Source: Paracoccaceae bacterium (GTDB taxonomy: Bacteria > Pseudomonadota > Alphaproteobacteria > Rhodobacterales > Rhodobacteraceae). From it: a DNA stretch of 14,490 nucleotides. A program made the position numbers and the translations under genes. Positions 1 through 8,155 of this stretch are shown in pieces (within the stretch, counting starts at the first letter, position 1; every line of letters starts with the position of its first letter). The stretch is taken from assembly GCA_003511785.1 (NCBI GenBank), contig DOIS01000028.1, positions 1-14,490 of the forward strand, given 5' to 3'. The notes under the pieces are model-generated. The model was not told the DNA's origin, did not search any database, and saw only the letters and a program-made list of their open reading frames with translations.

Positions 1-1428
1 GGCGAGGTGCACGCGCTGCTGGGCGAGAACGGCGCGGGCAAGTCCACGCTGGTCAAGATGATCTATGGCCTGGTCAAGCCCGACAGCGGCACCATGCGCC
101 TGCACGGCGCGCCCTTCGCCCCGCCCGAGCCGCGCGCGGCGCGCGCCGACGGCATCGCCACGGTGTTCCAGCATTTCTCGCTCTTCGATGCGCTGAACGT
201 GGCCGAGAACATCGCGCTGGGCATGGAGAATCCGCCCGCGCTGCGCGACCTGGCGACCCGCATCCGCGAGGTGTCGGAGACCTATGGCCTGCCGCTCGAT
301 CCCTATCGCACGGTGGGCGACCTGTCGGCGGGCGAGCGCCAGCGGGTCGAGATCATCCGGTGCCTGCTCCAGGACCCCAAGCTGTTGATCATGGACGAGC
401 CGACCAGCGTGCTGACCCCGCAGGAGGTCGAGATCCTGTTCGAGACGCTCAAGAAGCTGCGCGAGGAGGGCACCTCGATCCTCTACATCTCGCACAAGCT
501 GGAAGAGATCCGCGCGCTTTGCGACGCCGCCACGATCCTGCGGCTGGGCAAGAACGTGGGCGAATGCGTACCCTCCGAGACCTCGGCGCGGGACATGGCC
601 GAGATGATGGTGGGCAGCGCGCTCAAGACGCCCGAACGCGCCCCGCGCGAGATGGGCGAGGTGGCGCTGGACATCACCGGGCTGTCGGTGCCCGCGCCCT
701 CGGCCTTCGGCACGGCGTTGAAGAACCTGCACCTGCAAGTGCGCTGCGGCGAGGTGCTGGGCATCGGCGGGGTCGCGGGCAACGGGCAGGACGAATTGCT
801 GGCGGTGCTCTCGGGCGAGATGCGCACCGAGGCGGGCGCGGTCACGCTGATGGGCCGGCCCATCGGACGGCTGGGCCCGAACGAGCGGCGCCGCCTGGGC
901 CTTCTGGCCGCGCCCGAGGAGCGGCTGGGCCATGCCGCCGCGCCGGACATGAGCCTGACCGAGAACGCGCTGCTCACGGGGGCTGTGCGCGAGAACCTGG
1001 TGCAGCGCGGCTTTTTGCGCTGGGGCGCGGCGCGCGATTTCGCCCAATCGGTGATCGAGGCCTTCGACGTGCGCACGCCGGGGCCGGAGAACGCCGCGCG
1101 CTCGCTCTCGGGCGGGAATCTTCAGAAGTTCGTCATCGGGCGCGAGGTATTGCAGCGGCCCGAGGTGCTGGTGGTCAACCAGCCGACCTGGGGCGTCGAT
1201 GCCTCGGCGGCGGCGGCAATCCGGCAGGCTCTGCTGGATCTCTCGGCTAAGGGGGCCGCGATCGTCTGCATCAGCCAGGATCTCGACGAGCTGATGGAGA
1301 TCTCGGACCGCTTCGCCGCGCTGAACGAGGGGCGGCTGAGCGCGGCGCGCCCCACGCCGGAGTTGAGCGTGGAGGAGATCGGCCTGATGATGGGCGGCGC
1401 CCATGGCATGGAGGTGGCGCATGTGTAA
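1..1428 (+). CDS. BMP-family nucleoside/purine ABC importer, double ATP-binding protein (5' partial)
   Basis: This is the energy-coupling subunit of an ABC importer, with two fused nucleotide-binding domains as in the RbsA/YufO type. The reading frame is open from base 1, and the first visible codons already run into Walker A, so the true start lies outside the window. In domain 1 (visible residues about 1-210) I see Walker A GENGAGKST (8-16), Q-loop Gln57, signature LSAGERQ (108-114), Walker B with D132-E133, and switch His165. Domain 2 (about 220-475) is degenerate: its Walker A position reads GVAGNGQ with no lysine, Walker B has N393-Q394 in place of Asp-Glu, and the switch His is Gln426, while the signature LSGGN (369-373) is intact. 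This asymmetry is usual in the family, so domain 1 probably composes the one competent ATP site. The permeases and a BMP binding protein follow, which supports nucleoside or purine uptake. The exact substrate is inferred from the family only. Confidence 0.93.
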   Translation, partial: GEVHALLGENGAGKSTLVKMIYGLVKPDSGTMRLHGAPFAPPEPRAARADGIATVFQHFSLFDALNVAENIALGMENPPALRDLATRIREVSETYGLPLDPYRTVGDLSAGERQRVEIIRCLLQDPKLLIMDEPTSVLTPQEVEILFETLKKLREEGTSILYISHKLEEIRALCDAATILRLGKNVGECVPSETSARDMAEMMVGSALKTPERAPREMGEVALDITGLSVPAPSAFGTALKNLHLQVRCGEVLGIGGVAGNGQDELLAVLSGEMRTEAGAVTLMGRPIGRLGPNERRRLGLLAAPEERLGHAAAPDMSLTENALLTGAVRENLVQRGFLRWGAARDFAQSVIEAFDVRTPGPENAARSLSGGNLQKFVIGREVLQRPEVLVVNQPTWGVDASAAAAIRQALLDLSAKGAAIVCISQDLDELMEISDRFAALNEGRLSAARPTPELSVEEIGLMMGGAHGMEVAHV

Positions 1429-1485
1429 ACGCGTGACGCCTCGGGCGGCGGCATTTGCAACGAGAAGAAGCAGGGGGGCGGCGCG

Positions 1486-2565
1486 ATGATCCGGCTGGAG
1501 AAGAGGCCGCAGCCCTCGCGGGTCTGGCGGCTGGCCACGCCGCTCTTGGCGGTGCTGGCCACGATGATCGCGGGCGGGCTGCTCTTCGCGGTGTTGGGCA
1601 AGAACCCGGTCGAGGCGATCCGCACGATTTTCTGGGATCCGCTGTTCGGCGAATTCGCCTTCTACTATCGCCCGCAGCTTCTGGTGAAGGGTGCACCCTT
1701 GGTGCTGATCGCCATCGGGCTGAGCCTGGGCTTTCGCGCAGGCATCTGGAACATCGGGGCCGAGGGGCAATACATCATCGGCGCGCTGACCGGCGCGGGG
1801 GTGGGGCTGGCCTTCTACCCGCTGGACGCTTGGTTCGTGTTCCCGCTGATGGTGATCGCGGGCGCGCTGGGGGGCTGGGCCTGGGCGATGATCCCGGCGG
1901 TGCTGAAGGTGCGCTTCGGCACCAACGAGATTCTCGTCTCGCTGATGCTGGTCTACGTGGCCGAGCAACTGCTGGCCTCGATGTCGCTGGGCCTGCTGCG
2001 CAACCCCGAGGGCATGGGCTTTCCCGGCTCGCGCAATCTCAACGACTATGCGGCGGGGTCGAGCTGGATCAACCAGAATGCCGGGCTGCACTGGGGCGTG
2101 GCGGCGGCGCTGATCGCGGTGATCTTCGCCTATGTGCTGCTGAACCGGCACATGCTGGGCTATCACATCCGCCTGACCGGCGAGGCGCCGCGCGCGGCGC
2201 GCTTCGCAGGCGTGCGGCCCGCCCGGCTGATCCTGTTCTGCCTGGGCACCTCGGGCGCGCTGGCGGGGCTGGCGGGGCTGTTCGAGGTCTCGGGGCCCTC
2301 GGGGCAGGTCTCGATCGACTTCAACGTGGGCTATGGCTTCACCGCGATCATCGTGGCCTTCCTCGGCCGGCTGCACCCGGTGGGCATCCTGCTGGCCGGC
2401 GCGCTGATGGCGCTGACCTATATCGGCGGCGAGATCGCGCAGGGCAATCTGGGCCTGCCGGCGGCGGCGATCCAGGTGTTCCAAGGGATGCTGCTGTTCT
2501 TCCTGCTGGCCTTCGATCTTCTGACCGATTACCGCGTCCGCGTGACGCGCAGCGAGGTGGCCTGA
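1486..2565 (+). CDS. ABC importer permease 1 (BPD_transp_2 family, YufP-like)
   Basis: This is an inner-membrane permease of 359 residues in the branched-chain amino acid/sugar type family (BPD_transp_2). Most of the protein is hydrophobic. The first membrane segment is near residues 17-41, and the hallmark loop NIGAEGQ follows around residue 88. The ATG start at 1486 is preceded by a purine-rich run of G at about 1475-1480. The 57-bp gap after the ATPase holds no other gene. The stop is separated by one base from the next ATG, so the two permeases are very likely translated together as a heterodimeric channel. By family, its partners import nucleosides, purines or related compounds. I cannot see a residue that fixes the substrate. 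Confidence 0.92.
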   Translation: MIRLEKRPQPSRVWRLATPLLAVLATMIAGGLLFAVLGKNPVEAIRTIFWDPLFGEFAFYYRPQLLVKGAPLVLIAIGLSLGFRAGIWNIGAEGQYIIGALTGAGVGLAFYPLDAWFVFPLMVIAGALGGWAWAMIPAVLKVRFGTNEILVSLMLVYVAEQLLASMSLGLLRNPEGMGFPGSRNLNDYAAGSSWINQNAGLHWGVAAALIAVIFAYVLLNRHMLGYHIRLTGEAPRAARFAGVRPARLILFCLGTSGALAGLAGLFEVSGPSGQVSIDFNVGYGFTAIIVAFLGRLHPVGILLAGALMALTYIGGEIAQGNLGLPAAAIQVFQGMLLFFLLAFDLLTDYRVRVTRSEVA

Positions 2566-2566
2566 G

Positions 2567-3487
2567 ATGGACCTGAGCGCAATCAACCCCGTCCTGCTGA
2601 TAGCCTCGCTGATGGTGGCGGCGACGCCGCTCCTGCTGGCCGCGATCGGTGAGCTTGTGGCGGAACGCTCGGGCGTTCTGAACCTGGGCGTCGAGGGGAT
2701 GATGATCACCGGCGCGGTGACCGGCTTCGCCATCGCGGTCGAGACCGGCTCGCCGCTCTTGGGCTTCGTGGGTGCGGCGGCGGGCGGCGCGGCGCTGTCG
2801 TTCCTCTTCGTGATCCTGACCCAATTCGCCCTCGCCAACCAGGTGGCGAGCGGCCTGGCCTTGACGCTCTTCGGGCTGGGGCTGAGCGCCTTGGCGGGCC
2901 AGCGATACGTGGGGATCAAACCTCCGCCCACGCCGGACCTGGACATCCCGATCCTGAGCGACCTGCCGGTGGTCGGCCCCATCCTGTTCGGCCACGACCC
3001 GGTGCTCTATTTCGGCATCTTTCTGGTGGCCGGGGTCTGGGCGCTGCTGAAATTCACCCGCGCCGGGCTGATCCTGCGCGCGGTGGGCGAGAACCACGAT
3101 GCCGCCCACGCGCTGGGCTACAAGGTGGTGCGCATCCGCGCCCTGGCGATCCTGTTCGGCGGCGCCTGCGCGGGGCTGGGCGGGGCCTATATCAGCCTCG
3201 TGCGCGTGCCCCAGTGGACCGAGGGCATGACCGCCGGGGTGGGCTGGATCGCGCTGGCGCTGGTGGTCTTCGCCAGCTGGAAGCCGTGGCGCGTGCTGCT
3301 GGGTGCCTATTTGTTCGGCGGCATCACGGTGTTGCAGCTCAATTTGCAGGCGGCGGGCGTTGCCATCCCGGTCGAGTATCTGGCAATGTCGCCCTATCTC
3401 ATTACGATCCTTGTGCTCGTGATCCTGTCGGCCGACAAGAGCAGGGCGCCTGCCTCGCTGGGCCGCATCTTCCACGCCTCGCAATGA
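2567..3487 (+). CDS. ABC importer permease 2 (BPD_transp_2 family, YufQ-like)
   Basis: This is the second inner-membrane permease of the same importer, 306 residues, the usual smaller partner of the pair. It carries the equivalent loop LNLGVEGMM near residues 41-49, and hydrophobic stretches run through the rest. The N-terminal segment reads like a membrane anchor entering directly at residues 5-25. The start codon comes one base after the upstream stop, so translational coupling is likely. The gene order ATPase, permease, permease, binding protein matches one common order for BMP-type transporters. Confidence 0.92.
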   Translation: MDLSAINPVLLIASLMVAATPLLLAAIGELVAERSGVLNLGVEGMMITGAVTGFAIAVETGSPLLGFVGAAAGGAALSFLFVILTQFALANQVASGLALTLFGLGLSALAGQRYVGIKPPPTPDLDIPILSDLPVVGPILFGHDPVLYFGIFLVAGVWALLKFTRAGLILRAVGENHDAAHALGYKVVRIRALAILFGGACAGLGGAYISLVRVPQWTEGMTAGVGWIALALVVFASWKPWRVLLGAYLFGGITVLQLNLQAAGVAIPVEYLAMSPYLITILVLVILSADKSRAPASLGRIFHASQ

Positions 3488-3492
3488 GGCAA

Positions 3493-3517
3493 ACGACAAC
3501 CAAAGACGACAACCAAA
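3493..3517 (+). repeat. Tandem repeat of ACGACAACCAAA (2 copies)
   Basis: Two exact 12-bp copies, 3493-3504 and 3506-3517, have a 13-bp period. They fill most of the 44-bp gap between permease 2 and the binding-protein gene, just before the ribosome binding site. The tract has few G and T residues and should be unstructured in RNA, unlike the surrounding GC-rich message. A role in raising translation or setting mRNA ends for the abundant binding protein is inference. Confidence 0.85.
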
Positions 3518-3531
3518 CTGGGGGATCCTCA

Positions 3532-4611
3532 ATGAAACGCAGGACACTTCTCGCCGGGGCCGCGATGGCGCTGGGCCTCGCCGCCGGCGCCGCCGTGGCG
3601 CAGGACGACAAGACCAAGGTGGGCTTCATCTATGTGGGCCCGGTGGGCGACGGCGGCTGGACCTACGAGCACGACAAGGCCCGCCAGGCCGTCGAGGCCG
3701 AATATGGCGACAAGGTCGAGACCGTCTATCAGGAGAGCGTGCCCGAGGGCGCCGATGCCGAGCGCGCGATCACCCAGATGGCGTTGCAGGGCGCGGACCT
3801 GATCTTCACCACCTCCTTCGGCTTCATGGACCCCACGATCAACGTGGCCAAGAAATTCCCGGACGTGAAGTTCGAGCACGCCACCGGCTACAAGACCGCC
3901 GACAACGTGTCGGTCTATTCCGCCCGCTTCTACGAGGGGCGCGCGATCCAGGGCCATATCGCGGGCAACATGACCGAGAGCAACATCATCGGCTATATCG
4001 GCTCTTACCCGATCCCCGAGGTGATCCGCGGCATCAACTCGGCCTTCATCCACGCGCGCAAGGTCAACCCGGACGTGCAGTTCAAGATCGTCTGGGCCTA
4101 TACCTGGTTCGACCCCGCGAAAGAGGCCGACGCCGCCCGCACCCTGATCGAGCAGGGCGCCGACGTGATCCTTCAACACACCGACTCCACCGCGCCGCTC
4201 GCCGCAGCCGAGGCCGCCGGTGACGTGATCGGCTTCGGCCAGGCCTCGGACATGGCCGAGTACAAGGACGGCCCGCGCGTCAGCTCGATCATCGACGACT
4301 GGGCGCCTTATTACATCGAGCGCGTGGGCGCGGTGATGGACGGCACCTGGGAGACCTCGAACCGTTGGGACGGCATCGGCGCCGGCATGGTCGGCATCGG
4401 CGAGATCACCGACCGCGTGCCCGAGGACGTCAAGGCCGAGGCGCTTGCGATGAAGGAGGCGATTGCCGCGGGCGAGTATCACCCCTTCACCGGCCCGCTC
4501 AACAAGCAGGACGGCAGCCAGTGGCTGGCCGAGGGCGAAGTCGCCTCGGACGAGACCCTGCTGGGCATGAACTTCTACGTCGAGGGGATCGAGGGCGACA
4601 TCCCCGAGTGA
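3532..4611 (+). CDS. BMP-family ABC transporter substrate-binding protein
   Basis: This is a periplasmic binding protein of 359 residues in the BMP/PnrA-like family (PF02608), which delivers nucleosides, purines or related ligands to the permease pair. The start at 3532 follows a strong purine-rich site (GGGGGA, about 3519-3525) and opens directly on a signal peptide. That peptide has basic residues KRR at 2-4, a hydrophobic alanine/leucine core, and a probable cleavage after AVA near residue 23. The RR pair followed by TLL would also allow Tat export, but Sec is the simpler reading. No lipobox cysteine is seen, so the protein should be soluble in the periplasm. The mature part starts with the family-typical VGFIYVGPVGDGGWT. 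It is the last gene of the operon, with a terminator 25 bp after its stop. Confidence 0.93.
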   Translation: MKRRTLLAGAAMALGLAAGAAVAQDDKTKVGFIYVGPVGDGGWTYEHDKARQAVEAEYGDKVETVYQESVPEGADAERAITQMALQGADLIFTTSFGFMDPTINVAKKFPDVKFEHATGYKTADNVSVYSARFYEGRAIQGHIAGNMTESNIIGYIGSYPIPEVIRGINSAFIHARKVNPDVQFKIVWAYTWFDPAKEADAARTLIEQGADVILQHTDSTAPLAAAEAAGDVIGFGQASDMAEYKDGPRVSSIIDDWAPYYIERVGAVMDGTWETSNRWDGIGAGMVGIGEITDRVPEDVKAEALAMKEAIAAGEYHPFTGPLNKQDGSQWLAEGEVASDETLLGMNFYVEGIEGDIPE

Positions 4612-4635
4612 TCCCCCGGAGGGACGACGACATCG

Positions 4636-4665
4636 AGGGCCTCGCCAGCGCGGGGCCCTTTTCTT
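4636..4665 (+). terminator. Rho-independent terminator of the ABC importer operon
   Basis: A 10-bp stem pairs 4636-4645 (AGGGCCTCGC) with 4650-4659 (GCGGGGCCCT). It has one G.U pair and a four-base loop CAGC, and TTTTCTT follows. It lies 25 bp after the stop of the binding-protein gene and fits termination of that transcript. Confidence 0.85.
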
Positions 4666-4713
4666 ATGCGCGGCCTCACGTGCTTCTTCTCGTTCGCACA
4701 TACCCGCGGGCGA

Positions 4714-4728
4714 GTCCCGGAACGGGAC
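4714..4728 (+). repeat. Short perfect hairpin in the his intergenic region
   Basis: GTCCCG (4714-4719) and CGGGAC (4723-4728) form a 6-bp stem with loop GAA. No T-run follows, so it is not a terminator by itself. The 4666-4809 stretch otherwise shows no convincing gene or known RNA. Confidence 0.4.
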
Positions 4729-4809
4729 GGGGGCGCCATTGTCGCGCCATCGGTCCGAGCGACGGTTGCGACGCCGCCGGGATCCGGCCCGCCACACCCG
4801 CACCGCGCC

Positions 4810-4838
4810 TTGCCCCTCTGCCGCCCATCCGCTAGACG
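4810..4838 (+). promoter_or_regulatory. Candidate housekeeping promoter of hisS-hisZ-hisG
   Basis: TTGCCC (4810-4815) and TAGACG (4833-4838) are separated by 17 bp, a spacing and sequence common for alphaproteobacterial sigma-70 promoters. It sits 34 bp before the hisS ATG and after the terminator of the preceding operon. The match to consensus is only partial (4 of 6 and 3 of 6), so this is a candidate. Confidence 0.45.
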
Positions 4839-4872
4839 AGCTGCGAGTTGACCGCCCGAGGATCGCCCGCCC

Positions 4873-6372
4873 ATGGCCAAGCAGAAAAAGCCCCCCCGCC
4901 CCAAGGCCGAGACGCCCAAGGGCTTCCGCGACTATTTCGGCGCCGAGGTCGAGCACCGCGCCGAGATGCTGCGCCAGATCGCCGGGGTCTATCGCCGCTA
5001 TGGCTTCGACGCGCTGGAGAGTAGCGCCGTGGAGACGGTCGAGGCGCTGGGCAAGTTCCTGCCCGACGTGGACCGCCCCAACGAGGGGGTCTTTGCCTGG
5101 CAGGAGGCGGGCGACGAGGGGCGCGGCGACTGGCTGGCGCTGCGCTATGACCTGACAGCACCCCTGGCCCGGGTCTATGCCCAGCACCGCAATGATCTTC
5201 CCACCCCCTATCGCCGCTATGCCATGGGGCCGGTCTGGCGCAACGAGAAACCCGGGCCGGGGCGATTCCGGCAGTTCTATCAATGCGATGCGGACACGGT
5301 GGGGTCTGCCTCGATGGCGGCGGACGCCGAGATCTGCGCCATGTTGGCCGACACGCTGGAGGCGGTGGGCATTCCGCGCGGGGATTACCTGATCCGGGTC
5401 AACAACCGGAAGGTGCTGAACGGGGTGCTGGAGTCCATGGGACTGGCCGACGAGGGCCAACGCGCTGCGGTCCTGCGCACCATCGACAAGTTCGACAAGG
5501 TGGGCGAGGCGGGCGTGCGCGAATTGCTGGGCAAGGGGCGGCTGGACGCCTCGGGCGCCTATATCGACGGCGTGGGGTTGAGCGAGGCGCAGGCCGAGCC
5601 GGTGCTGGCCTTCCTGACCTCGCGCGCCGAGACGCCGGAGGCCACGCTGGACAACCTGCGCGCCGCCGTAGGCGGCGCGCGGATCGGCACTGAGGGCGTC
5701 GAAGAGCTGGGCCAGATCGCCGCGCTTCTGGAGGCGCAAGGCTATGGCCCCGACCGCATCGTCATCGACCCCTCGGTGGTGCGCGGCCTGGGCTATTACA
5801 CCGGCCCGGTCTACGAGGCCGAGTTGACCTTCGAAATCACCGACGACAAGGGCCGCCCGCGCCAGTTCGGAAGCGTTGCAGGCGGCGGGCGCTATGACGA
5901 CCTGGTCAAACGCTTTACCGGCCAGGCGGTGCCCGCCACCGGGATTTCCATCGGCGTCGACCGGTTGCTCACCGCGCTGCGCGAGAAGGGCCGGATACGG
6001 ACCATTGAGCGCGGCCCCGTCGTGGTCACGGTGATGGATCGCGACCGCATGGCCGATTACCAGGCGATGGTCGCGGAACTGCGCGCCGCCGGAATCCGGG
6101 CCGAGGTCTATCTGGGCAATCCGAAGAATTTCGGCAACCAACTGAAATATGCCGACCGCCGGCAAAGCCCTGTGGCGATCATCGAGGGCGGCGACGAGAA
6201 GGCCCGGGGCATCGTGCAGATCAAGGACCTGATCTTGGGCGCGCAACTGGCCGAGACCGCGACGCTCGAGGAATGGAAGGACCGCCCCAGCCAGGTGGAG
6301 GCCCCGCGCGGCGAGCTGGTAGCCCGCGTGCGCGAGATGCTGGACGCTCACGGGATCGGGCCCGAGGCATGA
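4873..6372 (+). CDS. hisS: Histidine--tRNA ligase (class II)
   Basis: The enzyme charges tRNA-His with histidine in the cytosol, using ATP. The protein has 499 residues, long compared with the roughly 420 of the E. coli enzyme, and begins with a Lys/Pro-rich extension. Visible family signatures are PKGFRDYFG (15-23), YDLTAPLAR (92-100), motif 2 GPVWRNEKPGPGRFRQF with the ATP-binding Arg near 123, the histidine-specific loop RGLGYYTG (304-311), and motif 3 region GGGRYDD (337-343). A C-terminal anticodon-binding domain follows (about 375-470). The loop reads RGLGYYTG rather than RGLDYY-N-type, which looks like the divergent alphaproteobacterial enzyme. The stop overlaps the hisZ start by ATGA. 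The start chosen is the first ATG after the candidate promoter, giving MAKQKK. The ribosome binding site is weak (GAGGAT, about 4858-4863). Confidence 0.95.
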   Translation: MAKQKKPPRPKAETPKGFRDYFGAEVEHRAEMLRQIAGVYRRYGFDALESSAVETVEALGKFLPDVDRPNEGVFAWQEAGDEGRGDWLALRYDLTAPLARVYAQHRNDLPTPYRRYAMGPVWRNEKPGPGRFRQFYQCDADTVGSASMAADAEICAMLADTLEAVGIPRGDYLIRVNNRKVLNGVLESMGLADEGQRAAVLRTIDKFDKVGEAGVRELLGKGRLDASGAYIDGVGLSEAQAEPVLAFLTSRAETPEATLDNLRAAVGGARIGTEGVEELGQIAALLEAQGYGPDRIVIDPSVVRGLGYYTGPVYEAELTFEITDDKGRPRQFGSVAGGGRYDDLVKRFTGQAVPATGISIGVDRLLTALREKGRIRTIERGPVVVTVMDRDRMADYQAMVAELRAAGIRAEVYLGNPKNFGNQLKYADRRQSPVAIIEGGDEKARGIVQIKDLILGAQLAETATLEEWKDRPSQVEAPRGELVARVREMLDAHGIGPEA

Positions 6373-7460
6373 CCGACCGTTCCGCGACACTGGCCCGCGC
6401 CGCCGCCCTGCGCGCGCGGTTCCAGGGCGAAGGCGCCGAGGTGGTGGAAACCCCCATCCTGCAACCGGCGGGCGCGCTTCTCGACCTCTACGGCGAGGAC
6501 ATCCGGGGTCGCGCCTATGTCACCGCGGATGCGCTCCGGGGCGAGCAGATGCTGCGCCCGGATTTCACCGTGCCGGTGGTGCAGATGCACATGGCGCGCG
6601 GCGGCTCGCCCGCGCGCTATACCTATTCCGGCGAGGTGTTCCGCCGACAGGAGCAGGACGAGGACCGCGCCAACGAGTATATTCAGGTGGGCTATGAGAT
6701 CTTCGGCGGCGACGATCCCGCGGCAGCCGATGCCGAGGTCTTCGCCCTGATCGCCGAGGCGCTGTCCGAGTTCGGACTGCGCGCCGCCACCGGCGACATG
6801 GGGCTGTTGCTGGCCGCCGTGCGGGGGCTCAAGACGACCGAGCGGCGCAAGGCCGCGCTGCTGCGTCATGTCTGGCGGCCACGCCGGTTCCGGTCGCTGC
6901 TCGACCGGTTCTCGGGGCGGGTGCCGATGACTCCTGCGCGCAAGGCGCTTCTGGCGGCGGAGGACCCGCTGGCCGGGGCGGGGCCCGAGATCGGCTGCCG
7001 CTCGCGCGCCGAGGTGCTCGACCGGATCGCGGCGCTGCGCGCCGATGCCGAGGCTCCGCCGATCCCCGGCCATGTGATCGAGGCGCTGGACGAGCTTCTC
7101 TCGGTGCGCGAGACCGCGCCCTTCGCGCTCGAACATCTGCGCGACGTGGCGGTGGACCTGCCCGCGATCCAGCCCGCCCTCGACCGCATGGCCGCCCGGA
7201 TCGAGGCGCTGGCCGCGCGCGGCGTGGACGTGGAGCGCCTCGACTTCGAAGCGAGCTATGGCCGCACCTCGATGGAGTATTACGACGGGTTCGTGTTCGG
7301 CTTTTACGCCGAGACCCGCCCCGACCTGCCGCCCATCGCCACCGGCGGGCGCTATGACGCGCTGACCCGGCAACTGGGCCAGGGGCGCGCGATCCCGGCG
7401 GTGGGCGGCGTGCTGCGCCCGGGCCTGATGCAACAGCTGGCCGGGGAGGGGGCGCCATGA
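6369..7460 (+). CDS. hisZ: ATP phosphoribosyltransferase regulatory subunit
   Basis: HisZ is a catalytically inactive relative of histidyl-tRNA synthetase. It assembles with short-form HisG and confers activity and histidine feedback on the first step of histidine synthesis. The product is 363 residues from the ATG at 6369, which overlaps the hisS stop. It resembles the synthetase core: a motif-2-like YTYSGEVFRRQ stretch near residues 80-90, a motif-3-like GGRYDAL near 325-331, and no anticodon-binding domain. Its place beside a 232-residue HisG fits, because only short HisG needs HisZ. A longer reading from 6273 would lie inside hisS and is not supported. The stop overlaps the hisG ATG in a second ATGA junction, so the three genes are likely translated together. 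Confidence 0.93.
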   Translation: MTDRSATLARAAALRARFQGEGAEVVETPILQPAGALLDLYGEDIRGRAYVTADALRGEQMLRPDFTVPVVQMHMARGGSPARYTYSGEVFRRQEQDEDRANEYIQVGYEIFGGDDPAAADAEVFALIAEALSEFGLRAATGDMGLLLAAVRGLKTTERRKAALLRHVWRPRRFRSLLDRFSGRVPMTPARKALLAAEDPLAGAGPEIGCRSRAEVLDRIAALRADAEAPPIPGHVIEALDELLSVRETAPFALEHLRDVAVDLPAIQPALDRMAARIEALAARGVDVERLDFEASYGRTSMEYYDGFVFGFYAETRPDLPPIATGGRYDALTRQLGQGRAIPAVGGVLRPGLMQQLAGEGAP

Positions 7461-8155
7461 GCCTGAAACTGGGCGTGCCGTCCAAGGGGCGGCTGATGGA
7501 CAAGACCTTCGACTGGTTCGCGCGGCGCGGCATCGGCCTGACCCGCACCGGGTCCGAGCGCGAATATGCCGGCCGGGTCGAGGGGATCGAGGGCGTGTCG
7601 CTGGTGCTGCTTTCGGCGGGCGAGATCCCGCGCGAACTGGCGGCGGGGCGGATTCACCTGGGCGTGACCGGCACCGACCTGGTGCAGGAGAAACTGCCGC
7701 GCTGGGAACAGCAGGTCGAGGAGATAGCAGCCCTGGGCTTCGGCCAAGCCGACCTGATCCTGGCGGTGCCGCGCTTCTGGGTCGACGTGGACACGCTCGA
7801 CGATCTCGACGCGGCGGCGGCGGCCTTCCGCGCGCGGCACGGCTATCGTCTCAGGATCGCCACGAAATACCACCGGCTGGTGCGCGAGTTCCTGATGCGC
7901 GGCGGCGTGTCGGATTACGCGCTGGTGGATAGCCAGGGCGCGACCGAGGGCACGGTGAAGAACGAGACCGCCGAGGCCATCGCCGACATCACCTCGACCG
8001 GCGAGACGCTGCGCGCCAATCACCTCAAGGTGCTGGGCGACGGCCCGATCCTGCGCAGCCAAGCTACGCTCTGGCGGAGCCGGGTGGCGGAGTGCGACGA
8101 CGCCCAGCGCGCCACGCTCAAGGCCCTGCTGGCGCGGGTGGACGGCGACGCCTAG
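7457..8155 (+). CDS. hisG: ATP phosphoribosyltransferase catalytic subunit (short form)
   Basis: HisG condenses ATP with phosphoribosyl diphosphate to give phosphoribosyl-ATP, the committed step of histidine synthesis. The 232-residue length and lack of a C-terminal regulatory (ACT-like) domain place it in the short HisG class that works with HisZ. Family features include the N-terminal VPSKGRLMD (8-16), the GVTGTDLV segment near 71-78, and the PRPP-binding-type stretch DSQGATEGTVKNET near 157-170. It starts inside the hisZ stop. Its TAG stop shares the bases CTAG with the stop of the converging gene on the other strand, so no terminator can lie between them. Confidence 0.95.
   Translation: MSLKLGVPSKGRLMDKTFDWFARRGIGLTRTGSEREYAGRVEGIEGVSLVLLSAGEIPRELAAGRIHLGVTGTDLVQEKLPRWEQQVEEIAALGFGQADLILAVPRFWVDVDTLDDLDAAAAAFRARHGYRLRIATKYHRLVREFLMRGGVSDYALVDSQGATEGTVKNETAEAIADITSTGETLRANHLKVLGDGPILRSQATLWRSRVAECDDAQRATLKALLARVDGDA

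Noticed and set aside
4666..4851. 61-codon open frame in the his intergenic region
   Set aside because: It has no ribosome site, low-complexity Arg/Pro composition, and starts right after the terminator T-run without a promoter.
3529..6390. 953-codon minus-strand open frame opposite the binding-protein gene and hisS
   Set aside because: It lies opposite well-recognised genes and crosses the terminator. Long antisense frames are expected at about 70% G+C, and its translation has no recognisable domain.
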